Below are positions 42,086 through 51,577 of a DNA stretch of 64,000 nucleotides, one piece after another. The position numbers were made by a program, and so were the translations under genes. Below the pieces are notes generated by a model, which did not search any database, had not been told where the DNA came from, and was given only the letters and a program-made list of their open reading frames with translations. The stretch's first letter is position 1. Every line of letters begins with the position of its first letter. Origin of the DNA: an uncultured Paraglaciecola sp. (GTDB taxonomy: Bacteria; Pseudomonadota; Gammaproteobacteria; Enterobacterales; Alteromonadaceae); NCBI RefSeq assembly GCF_937123705.1, contig NZ_CAKZKO010000200.1:1-64000 (forward strand). The letters are read 5' to 3'.

Positions 42086-42879
42086 GGTTGAGCATCCTGC
42101 TGGCTAGGTTCAGTCACTGCATTCAAATTAAAAGGCACATAGCAATCCCCATAGACAGTTTGAGCAAACTTATTATGTGCTGCTACGATTTCATTGCCTT
42201 GCATTATCAGTTCAGGAGATAAATCAATTCCTATATTTTCTATACTGGTGGCTATTTGACCTGCTATCAGCTCCATTAAACCGCTTTTGAGATCCATCTC
42301 TCCAAGTGAATCAAGGTAACGCAATCGATCTCTTTTACCAATTCGCGTTGAAAAAGCCAAAGTCTTGATGCGGCCTTGTAATGTGTATATTTCTCTTTGT
42401 AACTTTTCTGCATGTTCAGTTTGTTTGAATAAGCTATCAATGCGATTTCGTCGATCAATATCCATTGAGCTAAAGGTGCCTCGTCCCAATTCAGCATGCC
42501 AGTTATTTGATCCCCATCCACGACTGGGTGATCTTAATAAATTAGGCAGCGCAGTTATGATGCCAACTACGTCTACCTCTTCTCTGGGCATACCAATCCA
42601 TTCTTCTTCGGGCTCTAATAATTTTTGTGCAATAGATTGATAGGCTTCAATTCTACATTTTGAAACAGCCACTCTTTCTTTGGCATTAAAATAATTTCTG
42701 TGTAAATCATCTTGTAACACTTTCTCGGCTTGTTCGGTGTTGGTTCTTTGGTCTCTTTCACTGAGCCACTGTTGTCCCATCATCGCCACCGCAACGCCAA
42801 TTACAACAATGATAAAATCGAGCGTGACAGCAAACCAGTTTTGGTCTTTTAGGTGTTTTGTAATTCTTCTTAGAAGCAT
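42082..42879 (-). CDS. Uncharacterised membrane-anchored protein, paralog C
   Basis: MLLRRITKHLKDQNWFAVTLDFIIVVIGVAVAMMGQQWLSER; ATGA overlap with B. Confidence 0.88.
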   Translation of the reverse strand: MLLRRITKHLKDQNWFAVTLDFIIVVIGVAVAMMGQQWLSERDQRTNTEQAEKVLQDDLHRNYFNAKERVAVSKCRIEAYQSIAQKLLEPEEEWIGMPREEVDVVGIITALPNLLRSPSRGWGSNNWHAELGRGTFSSMDIDRRNRIDSLFKQTEHAEKLQREIYTLQGRIKTLAFSTRIGKRDRLRYLDSLGEMDLKSGLMELIAGQIATSIENIGIDLSPELIMQGNEIVAAHNKFAQTVYGDCYVPFNLNAVTEPSQQDAQP

Positions 42880-42898
42880 TATTCAGATTCCTCAAAAA

Positions 42899-42952
42899 TC
42901 AATGGGGTCAGAGCATTTGAAAATGAAAAATCAAATGCTCTGACCCCATTGA
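42899..42952. repeat. REPIN/MITE-like hairpin 1
   Basis: TCAATGGGGTCAGAGCATTTGA-N10-TCAAATGCTCTGACCCCATTGA; arms identical to RAYT arms. Confidence 0.96.
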
Positions 42953-42985
42953 TTTCTTTTGTTTAAAGGAAATAAATAGGCCATG

Positions 42986-43732
42986 TTAATAATCATTTTG
43001 AGATTCGATTTGCGCTTGTATTGCTTTGGCTAATTTTAACTGCCTTCGGGCAAAGGTAAGTTGGTTTTCTTGCGCTGCCATAGCAGTGCTTAGCGCACCT
43101 GACAGGTTGGGCTGGGTGAGTAAACGCGTTAAATCAAATGTGTCGGGTTCAACATATCTTGCTTGTGAATAAGATGCAGCGGTGGTTTTGGCTTTGTAAA
43201 TCAAGATGCCTGTTGTGGGCTGCATGGCATTGAGCAACTGATCTCTGAGCGTTTTCCAACCGTAAATAGAGACTTTAGAAAATTCGTCAAATTCATATAA
43301 AGCTTGGCGCAGTTTTGAGTTTCTGATTAACACCAATTCACCATTGGCAACCATTTCCTCAAACACAGCTGGGGAACTGGCGGGAACCCTGCCTCTTGTT
43401 ATGTCGACAAATGCAATGATTAAATCATCTTCATCGGCTTGATAGGTGTCTGGGTTTAGCTGATAGGCATTGCGCGCATCTAACAACAATTGAATGGCGT
43501 TTATACTCTTTAAGTATAATTGGGACGCACCTTCCAATCGCTCAATGGTTACCGTTAATTCTTCTTTTAACCGTTCGATATAAAACTGTTCTTTGTCTAA
43601 ATTTTGTCTCGCTTCATTCCAGTTCGCTACTTGTAAACCAATAAATACCCCAACGACCACAATGAAAAAGTCTAGGAATACCGCAAACCAGTTTTGGTCT
43701 TTTACGTGTTTGGTCACACTGCGTAGGATCAT
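42986..43732 (-). CDS. Uncharacterised membrane-anchored protein, paralog D
   Basis: MILRSVTKHVKDQNWFAVFLDFFIVVVGVFIGLQVANWNEAR. Confidence 0.88.
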   Translation of the reverse strand: MILRSVTKHVKDQNWFAVFLDFFIVVVGVFIGLQVANWNEARQNLDKEQFYIERLKEELTVTIERLEGASQLYLKSINAIQLLLDARNAYQLNPDTYQADEDDLIIAFVDITRGRVPASSPAVFEEMVANGELVLIRNSKLRQALYEFDEFSKVSIYGWKTLRDQLLNAMQPTTGILIYKAKTTAASYSQARYVEPDTFDLTRLLTQPNLSGALSTAMAAQENQLTFARRQLKLAKAIQAQIESQNDY

Positions 43733-43888
43733 TAAGATGCTCTTTTTTGATTATAAAAATTCCGTTTTACCAATTTACAACGCAATGCAAACCATATAAA
43801 CGGAGCTTTTGTAAGGTAACACAAGAAGATCTTTGCTTGGTTAAAAACCATACATTAAACAGTGAGAGGAGTAAAACAAGTCCCAAAA

Positions 43889-43945
43889 TCAATGGGGTCA
43901 GAGCATTTGATATTTTCAATTTTTCAAATGCTCTGACCCCATTGA
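43889..43945. repeat. REPIN/MITE-like hairpin 2
   Basis: Same 22-bp arms, 13-nt loop (TATTTTCAATTTT). Confidence 0.96.
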
Positions 43946-44056
43946 TTTACTCTAATTGCGACTAGGCGGTTTTTTAGTGGTATTCAGCTGATTAGTTATG
44001 AGCAACTCGTCTGAGTGTAGTAAAACTATGTATATGCAGTGATTTAGGAAAACATT

Positions 44057-44911
44057 ATGCGTTTATTCACATTTGCTATTAGTTTTAGTTTGATGGTTGT
44101 TATTCAGGCTCAAGCATTCGCCAAAAATGACTCCATACTGGGTATGCAGTCTATTATTGACACTCAGTATCTCAAGCTTGAATCCAAAGTACTAAAGCGT
44201 GATTTTCACTTATTGGTTAAGTTACCTGCTAGTTATCAAGACTGTACTAATTGCCAATATCCAGTGGTGTACCTATTAGATGGTGGTGCGGTATATCCGA
44301 TGTTGGCGGGTTATTATAATTACTTACGCCATGAAGACGTGGTGCCTGAGGTGATTCTGGTGGGGATTTCTTATGGTAGCAATGATTTTGAAACAGGTAA
44401 TTTTCGCAGTACTGACTACACTGCGCCAAGCAGTGAACGCAGTTACTGGGGTGGTGCGAGTCAATTCCAACAGGCCTTAATCAAGGATATCTTACCCACC
44501 ATCGAAGAAAAATACCCTGTTGATCCTCAAAAACGAATTATTTTTGGGCAGTCGCTAGCCGGACAATTTGTGTTATATAACGCGTTAACTCAGCCAGAGT
44601 TATTTTATGGGCATATTTCTAGCAATCCTGCTCTGCATCGAAATTTAGAGTTTTTTCTTAAACCTAACAATAGCATTCACAAGACTAAATTGTTTGTTGC
44701 TAAAGGCAGCTTAGATGACGCGAGATTTAGACTCCCGTCTGATAAATGGGTGAAACATTGGTCCAATGCAAACACCGCCCCTTTCACACTTGAAACAAAA
44801 ATGCTCGATGGCTATGGGCATTTTTCGGTGATTACCGAATCTTTTAGACATGGATTAGATTGGTTGTTAGTTAAAAATGCCAAGGACCTTAAAGATAGCG
44901 ATTCACCTTAA
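44057..44911 (+). CDS. Alpha/beta hydrolase-fold esterase (esterase D/IroE-like), secreted
   Basis: Signal peptide; VVYLLDGGAVYPMLAG, IFGQSLAGQFVLY nucleophile elbow, GYGHFSV His. Confidence 0.88.
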   Translation: MRLFTFAISFSLMVVIQAQAFAKNDSILGMQSIIDTQYLKLESKVLKRDFHLLVKLPASYQDCTNCQYPVVYLLDGGAVYPMLAGYYNYLRHEDVVPEVILVGISYGSNDFETGNFRSTDYTAPSSERSYWGGASQFQQALIKDILPTIEEKYPVDPQKRIIFGQSLAGQFVLYNALTQPELFYGHISSNPALHRNLEFFLKPNNSIHKTKLFVAKGSLDDARFRLPSDKWVKHWSNANTAPFTLETKMLDGYGHFSVITESFRHGLDWLLVKNAKDLKDSDSP

Positions 44912-44915
44912 AACT

Positions 44916-45269
44916 TTATTTGTTTTTATTGCCATTTTTTGTCAACGAACATAGTGGCAATAAAAAAGCCAACAAGCCTGGGATCAACACAGTTGCCAAC
45001 ATCCCATATAAATCTAAATCGTTCATATGTGATGCTTCGTCAAAGATTAACAATACCCCAAACAAGGTCAGCATAATTACAACGACTAAAAGCCCACGCT
45101 TCTTATCTCGATTCTTAGCAGAATAGGCAACTAAACCAATGATAATCAGTAATACAGCAATAATTAAACTACCAAGCCCTACCCATAAAATAACAAAATC
45201 AGAAGCAACGGCTTGCATAGGCACTAGAGATAATAAAATAATGGTTATTACGTAGTTTAATCTAGGCAA
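44916..45269 (-). CDS. Small membrane hypothetical protein
   Basis: 117 aa with four hydrophobic segments. Confidence 0.55.
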   Translation of the reverse strand: MPRLNYVITIILLSLVPMQAVASDFVILWVGLGSLIIAVLLIIIGLVAYSAKNRDKKRGLLVVVIMLTLFGVLLIFDEASHMNDLDLYGMLATVLIPGLLAFLLPLCSLTKNGNKNK

Positions 45270-45314
45270 ATTATTTCCTCCTTCAATTAAGTGCTATTGA
45301 TAAATCAACAAACG

Positions 45315-45701
45315 CTAAGATTCCAAGTATTTTTTCATTGGTTGCCAATATCTATCGTGCCAACCTTGAGTCAAGTGCTCCTCATGTTCTGGCGGAAAAC
45401 CGCTGTGGTCAAAACAGATTTTTGTTTCGTCTTGACTAATTTCTATAACCTCGAATTTTACAATTGAATAAATACCTTCATCCCAATTAGCCACTCGCCA
45501 AGCTTGCACTAATCGTAAATTTAATACCGCTTCAATTGTTATTCCTGAAATCATCCCACCGAAAATTGAAAACTTGTCGCCAGACTGTGGTTTTATCTCA
45601 GCTGGCATTCCCGATAATTCAGAAAATTTTGAGGCGTTAGTAAGGCTTTCGTAAACACTTTCAATACTACTTTTAATGGTTATATCTTGATGAATTGACA
45701 T
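45315..45701 (-). CDS. SRPBCC/AHSA1-like domain protein
   Basis: SIHQDITIKSSIESVYESLTNASKFSELSG and C-terminal HEEHLTQGWHDRYWQPMKKYLE. Confidence 0.85.
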   Translation of the reverse strand: MSIHQDITIKSSIESVYESLTNASKFSELSGMPAEIKPQSGDKFSIFGGMISGITIEAVLNLRLVQAWRVANWDEGIYSIVKFEVIEISQDETKICFDHSGFPPEHEEHLTQGWHDRYWQPMKKYLES

Positions 45702-45731
45702 GGTGAAATCCGTTATTGTTGGTTTAGCACA

Positions 45732-45786
45732 TCAATGGGGTCAGAGCATTTGAAAAGTTAAATATCAAATGCTCTGACCCCATTGA
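45732..45786. repeat. REPIN/MITE-like hairpin 3
   Basis: Same 22-bp arms, 11-nt loop (AAAGTTAAATA). Confidence 0.96.
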
Positions 45787-45917
45787 TATTACATAAATAA
45801 AATATTCGAGTATTTCATCAAACAAATGGGAAATTTGAAAACAACTTGGTACCAACGGCGCCTATTGCTATGCGAAATTGAGTTGCTGGTTTAACAAAGG
45901 AGTGAAACTTATGCCTA

Positions 45918-46688
45918 TTATTGAGGAGTAAAAAAACCGTTTTTAATGGTTAATCTTAATTTTTCTAATATTGCAGGCTCAATATTTTTATTGGCGGCAA
46001 GATAGCCTGAGAGTTCTAATTCGGGGATGGCTAGGGTATAATTTGCTGATGTTATTGGCAGGTCATATTGCATTAGCATACTTTCGATAAGCTCTGGCGA
46101 TTCAACAATAAAATCAACTTTTTTATTCAGTAACAGTCGCCAAGAACAACCTATGTCTGAGCAGACAATCAGCTGATTTCCTTCTTCTAAACCGTAATTT
46201 AGTGCCCATTTATGAGCTATATCGTTGCGTTGCACTGCTAGAACAAAATTTGAAACTTGTTTGAGCTGAGTGATCTTCATTGCAGTTTGGTTGGTGTTTA
46301 ATGCAACCAAGCCAAATTTATACTCCACTACTGGTAATAACCAGTGAAACAATTCATCACGTTCTGCAGTGTTAGCAATAGAATATATTAAGGTATTTGG
46401 TTCAGTTATGGCTTTGTGATAAGCCCTCGCCCAAGGGTACAAATTGAACGAAGCTGACACTTTAGAAGCTGATAAAATACTTTTTACCACAGTGGTCGCA
46501 GAGCCAGACACTTCATTGTTTATTAATGTTTGGTAGGGAGGTGACAATTCAGTCACAACTTGTAGTTGCGGGCTATCTGCAAAACATTTTATGGAAAGTA
46601 CCGACACCAATAACAAACAATTACGAATAAAACCCGCTCCTAAAAAATTTTGCATTGTTGAAATAAATTCGAAAGATATTTTGTTCAA
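45918..46688 (-). CDS. Periplasmic substrate-binding (SBP_bac_3-like) protein
   Basis: Signal peptide then LQVVTELSPPYQTLINNEVSGSATTVVKSIL; YPWARAYHKA. Confidence 0.8.
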   Translation of the reverse strand: MNKISFEFISTMQNFLGAGFIRNCLLLVSVLSIKCFADSPQLQVVTELSPPYQTLINNEVSGSATTVVKSILSASKVSASFNLYPWARAYHKAITEPNTLIYSIANTAERDELFHWLLPVVEYKFGLVALNTNQTAMKITQLKQVSNFVLAVQRNDIAHKWALNYGLEEGNQLIVCSDIGCSWRLLLNKKVDFIVESPELIESMLMQYDLPITSANYTLAIPELELSGYLAANKNIEPAILEKLRLTIKNGFFTPQ

Positions 46689-46735
46689 TCATAATCAAAA
46701 ACGAAAGACTCGACAATTAATTTCGGGGTAAAAAC

Positions 46736-47221
46736 TTACTCTAAATCTAATGGCTCTGGTGATAAAATAACACCTGTAGTATCGGCATATAAATGGTCTT
46801 CAGGTAAAAATGTTACGCCACCAAAATTAACCGCTACATCTATTTCACCTGTTTCTTGATCATCGGCACTCACAGGAATTGAAGCAATAGCATGAATACC
46901 AATATTGATGTCTTCTAAATCATCGACTTCACGCACGCTGCCATAACATACAATGCCTTCCCAGCCGTTATCAAAAGCTAACTGCGCGGCACTAGCATCA
47001 ATTAATGCTCTGCGCATTGAACCGCCTCCATCAATTAACAATATTTTACCTACGCCAGGTTGATCTAATGCTTTTAACACCAGTCCTTTGTCTTCGAAAC
47101 ACTTAACAGTAGTAATCTCTCCACCGTAGGAAGTGCGGCCTCCAAAACTTACAAACATGGGTTCAACCACGTCAACACTGTCGGCAAAAACATCACAAAG
47201 AGTAGAAGTATTGTAATCCAT
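46736..47221 (-). CDS. rraA: Ribonuclease E activity regulator RraA
   Basis: [46 protein letters not shown]. Confidence 0.96.
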   Translation of the reverse strand: MDYNTSTLCDVFADSVDVVEPMFVSFGGRTSYGGEITTVKCFEDKGLVLKALDQPGVGKILLIDGGGSMRRALIDASAAQLAFDNGWEGIVCYGSVREVDDLEDINIGIHAIASIPVSADDQETGEIDVAVNFGGVTFLPEDHLYADTTGVILSPEPLDLE

Positions 47222-47401
47222 GTTTGTTCCAAAATTAGGCTAGACAACATGAGTATACTGCTAGTAGTGAGCAAATCCAGCCTTAAACAAATTTTGCCCT
47301 ATAGTCTTATACCAATCCATCCTAACAATTGATCACTCAGCGAGATTCAATAGCCTCCCCTCAATCCAAACTCACCTTGCAGGTACAAGGTTCGATTCGC
47401 C

Positions 47402-47432
47402 ACCAAACCTATTTATGTGGTTTGGTATTTTT
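47402..47432 (+). terminator. Terminator-like hairpin next to a tRNA-like 3' fragment
   Basis: ACCAAACC-TATTTATGT-GGTTTGGT followed by ATTTTT. Confidence 0.55.
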
Positions 47433-47539
47433 GGTTATTTCATATTGCTTAAAATAAGCCATTCAGTGCTGAGCACTTCTTTGTTTTTGTCTTTGGGAAT
47501 GAGTATGATTACCGACTAAAAATTATCGAGGTTAATGTG

Positions 47540-47704
47540 ATGGTGAACAACGCAAAAATGAGAGTACTTGGTTTGTCTTTATTAGTTGTTTTCATGTTGA
47601 CAGCTTGTGGTCAAAAACGCGCTTTATATTTGCCCGAAAAGCCTACCACTAACACCACAGTCTCAAAACCCACTACTGAATCTGTTACTCAAGGTAAAAA
47701 TTAA
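47540..47704 (+). CDS. lptM: LPS translocon maturation chaperone LptM/YifL-like lipoprotein
   Basis: Translated by hand: MVNNAKMRVLGLSLLVVFMLTACGQKRALYLPEKPTTNTTVSKPTTESVTQGKN; lipobox LTAC; immediately upstream of lysA. Missing from ORF track (54 aa). Confidence 0.85.
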   Translation: MVNNAKMRVLGLSLLVVFMLTACGQKRALYLPEKPTTNTTVSKPTTESVTQGKN

Positions 47705-47705
47705 T

Positions 47706-48956
47706 ATGGACTACTTCGCTTACAAAAACCAACAATTATTTGCTGAAAACGTAGCCCTTGAAACCGTAGCCCATACTTACGGCACACCCTGTTACGTCTA
47801 TTCCAAAGCCACCATTGAGCGGCATTGGCATGCGTTTGATACAGCTGTGGGTAACCAGCCTCATTTAATTTGTTATGCCGTAAAAGCCAATTCAAATTTG
47901 GCCGTTTTAAATGTCATGGCTAAACTAGGTTCGGGATTTGACATTGTATCAGGTGGAGAACTTAGCCGAGTTCTCAAAGCAGGTGGCGATCCTCGTAAAG
48001 TTGTATTTTCAGGCGTTGGTAAAACTCACGAAGAAATTGCATTTGCCTTACAACAAGACATTAAGTGTTTTAATGTCGAATCACGTAGTGAATTAGCGCG
48101 GATAAACCAAGTCGCCGAACAACTTGGTAAAAAAGCACCTATATCTATTCGAGTGAACCCAGATGTAGATGCTAAGACCCATCCTTACATTTCCACTGGC
48201 CTTAAAGACAACAAATTTGGAGTAGAGCGCCAACAGGCGGTCGAAATATACACTTACGCCCAAAGCTTACCCTTTTTAAATGTAATTGGCATTGATTGCC
48301 ATATTGGCTCTCAACTGACTGATTTAGCGCCTTTTATTGATGCCTTAGACATTTTGTTAGCCTTAATAGATGAATTAGCTGAACAACAAATCTTCATTCA
48401 ACACCTTGATGTTGGAGGTGGGTTAGGTGTGACCTACGACAACGAAAAAGCACCGCTTCCGTCTGAATATGCACAAGCCATAGCCGAACGTTTAAAAGGG
48501 AGGGAAGAGTTATTAGTTATCTTTGAACCCGGTCGCGCCATTATGGCCAATGCTGGAGTTTTAGTGACTAAAGTTGAGCTTATCAAACAAGGTGCTGAGA
48601 AAAATTTTGCCATAGTTGATGCCGCCATGAATGATTTATTGCGCCCCGCTCTTTATTCTGCTTGGCAAAATATTATCCCTGTAGACGCTGAACTCGAAAG
48701 ACCAAAAGCCATCTATGATGTTGTTGGGCCTATTTGCGAAACCGGTGATTTTATTGGTAAAGAACGTGAATTGCGTATTGCACCCAACGATTATCTGGCC
48801 GTGCGCAGTGCGGGAGCTTACGGCTTTGTTATGGCGTCAAACTATAATAGTCGCTGCAGAGCTGCTGAAGTACTAATTGACGGAGATAAAATGCATCTGG
48901 TCAGAGAGCGCGAGAAAATAGAGCAACTATTTGAAAGTGAGCACATACCAACATAA
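47706..48956 (+). CDS. lysA: Diaminopimelate decarboxylase
   Basis: YAVKANSNLAVL PLP Lys motif, HIGSQLTDL, EPGRAIMANAGVL; start moved to MDYFAYKN at 47706. Confidence 0.97.
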   Translation: MDYFAYKNQQLFAENVALETVAHTYGTPCYVYSKATIERHWHAFDTAVGNQPHLICYAVKANSNLAVLNVMAKLGSGFDIVSGGELSRVLKAGGDPRKVVFSGVGKTHEEIAFALQQDIKCFNVESRSELARINQVAEQLGKKAPISIRVNPDVDAKTHPYISTGLKDNKFGVERQQAVEIYTYAQSLPFLNVIGIDCHIGSQLTDLAPFIDALDILLALIDELAEQQIFIQHLDVGGGLGVTYDNEKAPLPSEYAQAIAERLKGREELLVIFEPGRAIMANAGVLVTKVELIKQGAEKNFAIVDAAMNDLLRPALYSAWQNIIPVDAELERPKAIYDVVGPICETGDFIGKERELRIAPNDYLAVRSAGAYGFVMASNYNSRCRAAEVLIDGDKMHLVREREKIEQLFESEHIPT

Positions 48957-49125
48957 TTAATTCTTAATGCTTTTAGGCATTTATTACGACATTATTACGA
49001 TTATTTGGCCTGTATCTGTTTAAAGACATAGTCAGTCTTTCGCTGAAATGATATAACTATTTTTATAATATCAATTACGCATTTTAAAACCTGCGTGTTG
49101 ACAAAATTTTAGCTAAGTAGTCGCA

Positions 49126-49956
49126 ATGCAAATTCAGTTTTCAAAGATGCATGGTCTGGGAAATGATTTTGTTGTTATAGATAACGTAACGCAAAATGTG
49201 TTTTTTTCTAAAGAGAAAATTCAACAACTCTCAGACAGAAATTTTGGTATAGGTTTCGATCAACTATTAATGGTTGAGCCGCCTTATGATCCTGACCAAG
49301 ATTTTCATTACAGAATATTTAACGCAGATGGTTCTGAGGTTTCGCAGTGTGGTAATGGAGCACGCTGCTTTGCTCGCTTTGTTAAGATGAAAGGCCTAAC
49401 CAATCGAAACAAAATTGTGGTGAGTACAAAGTCGGGGCGCATGGCACTTTATCTTGAAAAAGATGGCCAAGTGACTGTTAATATGGGTGTCCCCGAGTTC
49501 GAACCCAATTTAGTGCCAATCAAAGCGAACAAGCGCGAAAAGATTTACATATTAAGAGCAGAAGAACAAACCTTTTTCTGTGGTGCCGTGTCTATGGGCA
49601 ATCCACATTGTGTATTGTTGGTCGATGATGTGCAAAACGCAGATGTGGCCACTATGGGCCCTTTACTTGAAAAACACGAACGTTTTAGTGAAGGCGCAAA
49701 CGTAGGCTTTATGCAAATTATTAATCATAGCCATATTAAGCTACGGGTTTTTGAACGAGGCGCAGGTGAAACACTAGCCTGTGGCAGTGGCGCCTGCGCC
49801 GCGGTGGCAGTAGGTCAATTACAAAATAGATTGAGTAAAGAAGTAAGAGTAGATTTGCCTGGTGGCAGCTTAAAAATACGTTGGCAAGGTCAGGATAGTG
49901 CATTACGAATGACAGGTGCTGCAGAACATATTTTTGATGGATACATAAACCTATGA
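49126..49956 (+). CDS. dapF: Diaminopimelate epimerase
   Basis: [48 protein letters not shown]. Confidence 0.98.
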   Translation: MQIQFSKMHGLGNDFVVIDNVTQNVFFSKEKIQQLSDRNFGIGFDQLLMVEPPYDPDQDFHYRIFNADGSEVSQCGNGARCFARFVKMKGLTNRNKIVVSTKSGRMALYLEKDGQVTVNMGVPEFEPNLVPIKANKREKIYILRAEEQTFFCGAVSMGNPHCVLLVDDVQNADVATMGPLLEKHERFSEGANVGFMQIINHSHIKLRVFERGAGETLACGSGACAAVAVGQLQNRLSKEVRVDLPGGSLKIRWQGQDSALRMTGAAEHIFDGYINL

Positions 49957-49977
49957 GTAAAGAGTCGCAAGGATAAA

Positions 49978-50643
49978 ATGGATACAACGACTGCATATAA
50001 AGCTGATAATCTATTAGACGCCGAACAGGTAGCCACTTATCTACTTGAAAACCCTGATTTTTTTACTCAGTACCCCAATGTAATTGACAAAATCAGTATA
50101 CCTCATTCCCATAAAGGCAGTGTCTCTTTGGTTGAGCTACAAAGTGAGCAATTACGTAAAAAGGTAAGAAGCCTTAACCATAAACTTAATCAACTTATTT
50201 CAATCGCCAAACAAAACGAAGCTATCTATCGCGTTTATGCGGATTTAAATTTACGGATACTTAAGGCTTCTAATCTTGATGAACTCACCTTTATTTTAGA
50301 AGAAGTCATCCAAGAAAATCTACAATTAGCGTCTGTCACCTTAAAGCCTTTTAAAGGCGCACATGCTCTACCCGAAATCCAACGGCGGCTTTTTGTCGAA
50401 AAACGCTTTAAAACTCATAAATTTTTCTTTGGACGCTTAAGCGATCATGAACGCAAACTGTTATTTGCAGACGAGGAAGCCAACTCTGTAGCACTATTGC
50501 TTATTGGGGATATGGGTGAGCTTGGTATGTTAGCCATAGGCAGTAAAGATCCTGGACATTTTAACCCTGAGATGGATACTTTGCTGATCACTCAGTTACA
50601 ACAGTTTTTAGGTATATTGCTACCTAAAATGCTGACTTATTAG
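49978..50643 (+). CDS. DUF484 family protein
   Basis: VATYLLENPDFFTQYPNVIDKISIPHSHKGSVSLVELQ. Confidence 0.92.
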   Translation: MDTTTAYKADNLLDAEQVATYLLENPDFFTQYPNVIDKISIPHSHKGSVSLVELQSEQLRKKVRSLNHKLNQLISIAKQNEAIYRVYADLNLRILKASNLDELTFILEEVIQENLQLASVTLKPFKGAHALPEIQRRLFVEKRFKTHKFFFGRLSDHERKLLFADEEANSVALLLIGDMGELGMLAIGSKDPGHFNPEMDTLLITQLQQFLGILLPKMLTY

Positions 50644-50651
50644 CCAGTAAA

Positions 50652-51545
50652 GTGTTAAAACCAAGCTTATATACTTGGTTAGAAAAATACCTTGATTACT
50701 TGAGGTATGAAAAAAACCTAGCTAATACTTCAATCGAAAATTATCAGCGCCAGTTGATGGCTGCCTTTGAGAAACTAGAAATTGATAATTGGAGTAATCT
50801 CAGTCCTTCAAAAGTGCGTGATATTCTCAACCAGGCACGAAAAAGCAATCTTAGCCCACGTTCAATAGCATTACGTTTATCTTCAATTCGCGGATTTTGT
50901 GTCTTCTTAGTTCAACAAGGGCAACTTACTCAAAATCCAGCGGCAGCCATACAAGGACCTAAACAAGCCAAAACTCTTCCAAAACAATTAAATGTCGACG
51001 AAATGCAACAATTACTCGACATCAAAGAAGATGAACTACTCGCGATACGCGACAAAGCTATGATGGAACTAATGTATGCTTGTGGGCTACGATTATCAGA
51101 ATTAGCAAATCTTAATATCAAAAGCCTTCAAGCAGACGGGCAACTAAGAGTCTTGGGTAAAGGCAACAAAGAGCGGTTATTGCCCATTGGTAAAATGGCC
51201 AGTGAAGCCCTTAGAGCTTGGCTTAAAATAAGGCCAGAACTGGCAAGTAAAGACGAGCCAGCACTATTTGTTAGTATGCGCAAAAGTAGAATCGGAACCC
51301 GGCAAATAGCTAAGCGTATGAAATCATGGGCCACCCGCCAAAGTCTGGAGCAATCTGTTAATCCTCACAAACTTCGACACAGTTTCGCTACGCATATTCT
51401 AGAATCAAGTTCAGATCTCAGGGGGGTTCAAGAGCTACTTGGACACGCGAATTTATCGACAACACAAATATATACTCATTTGAATTTTCAACATTTAGCC
51501 CAAGTATATGATTCAGCACACCCTAGAGCTAAAAAACAAAAGTAA
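50652..51545 (+). CDS. xerC: Tyrosine recombinase XerC
   Basis: LMYACGLRLSELANL, PHKLRHSFATHILESSSDLRGVQELLGHANLSTTQIYTHL. Confidence 0.96.
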   Translation: MLKPSLYTWLEKYLDYLRYEKNLANTSIENYQRQLMAAFEKLEIDNWSNLSPSKVRDILNQARKSNLSPRSIALRLSSIRGFCVFLVQQGQLTQNPAAAIQGPKQAKTLPKQLNVDEMQQLLDIKEDELLAIRDKAMMELMYACGLRLSELANLNIKSLQADGQLRVLGKGNKERLLPIGKMASEALRAWLKIRPELASKDEPALFVSMRKSRIGTRQIAKRMKSWATRQSLEQSVNPHKLRHSFATHILESSSDLRGVQELLGHANLSTTQIYTHLNFQHLAQVYDSAHPRAKKQK

Positions 51546-51577
51546 CTATTTGCAATAAAAAGAATATATAGTCCTAT

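Noticed and set aside
41287-42107. Plus-strand ORFs 41287..41568 and 41538..42107 (up to 189 aa)
   Set aside because: Antisense to paralogs A and B; translations are shadow-like and lack the paralog or other recognisable motifs.
47607-47705. N-terminal extension of lysA ORF (MVKNALYICPKS...)
   Set aside because: Out of frame with the lptM lipoprotein; conserved LysA begins at MDYFAYKN (47706).
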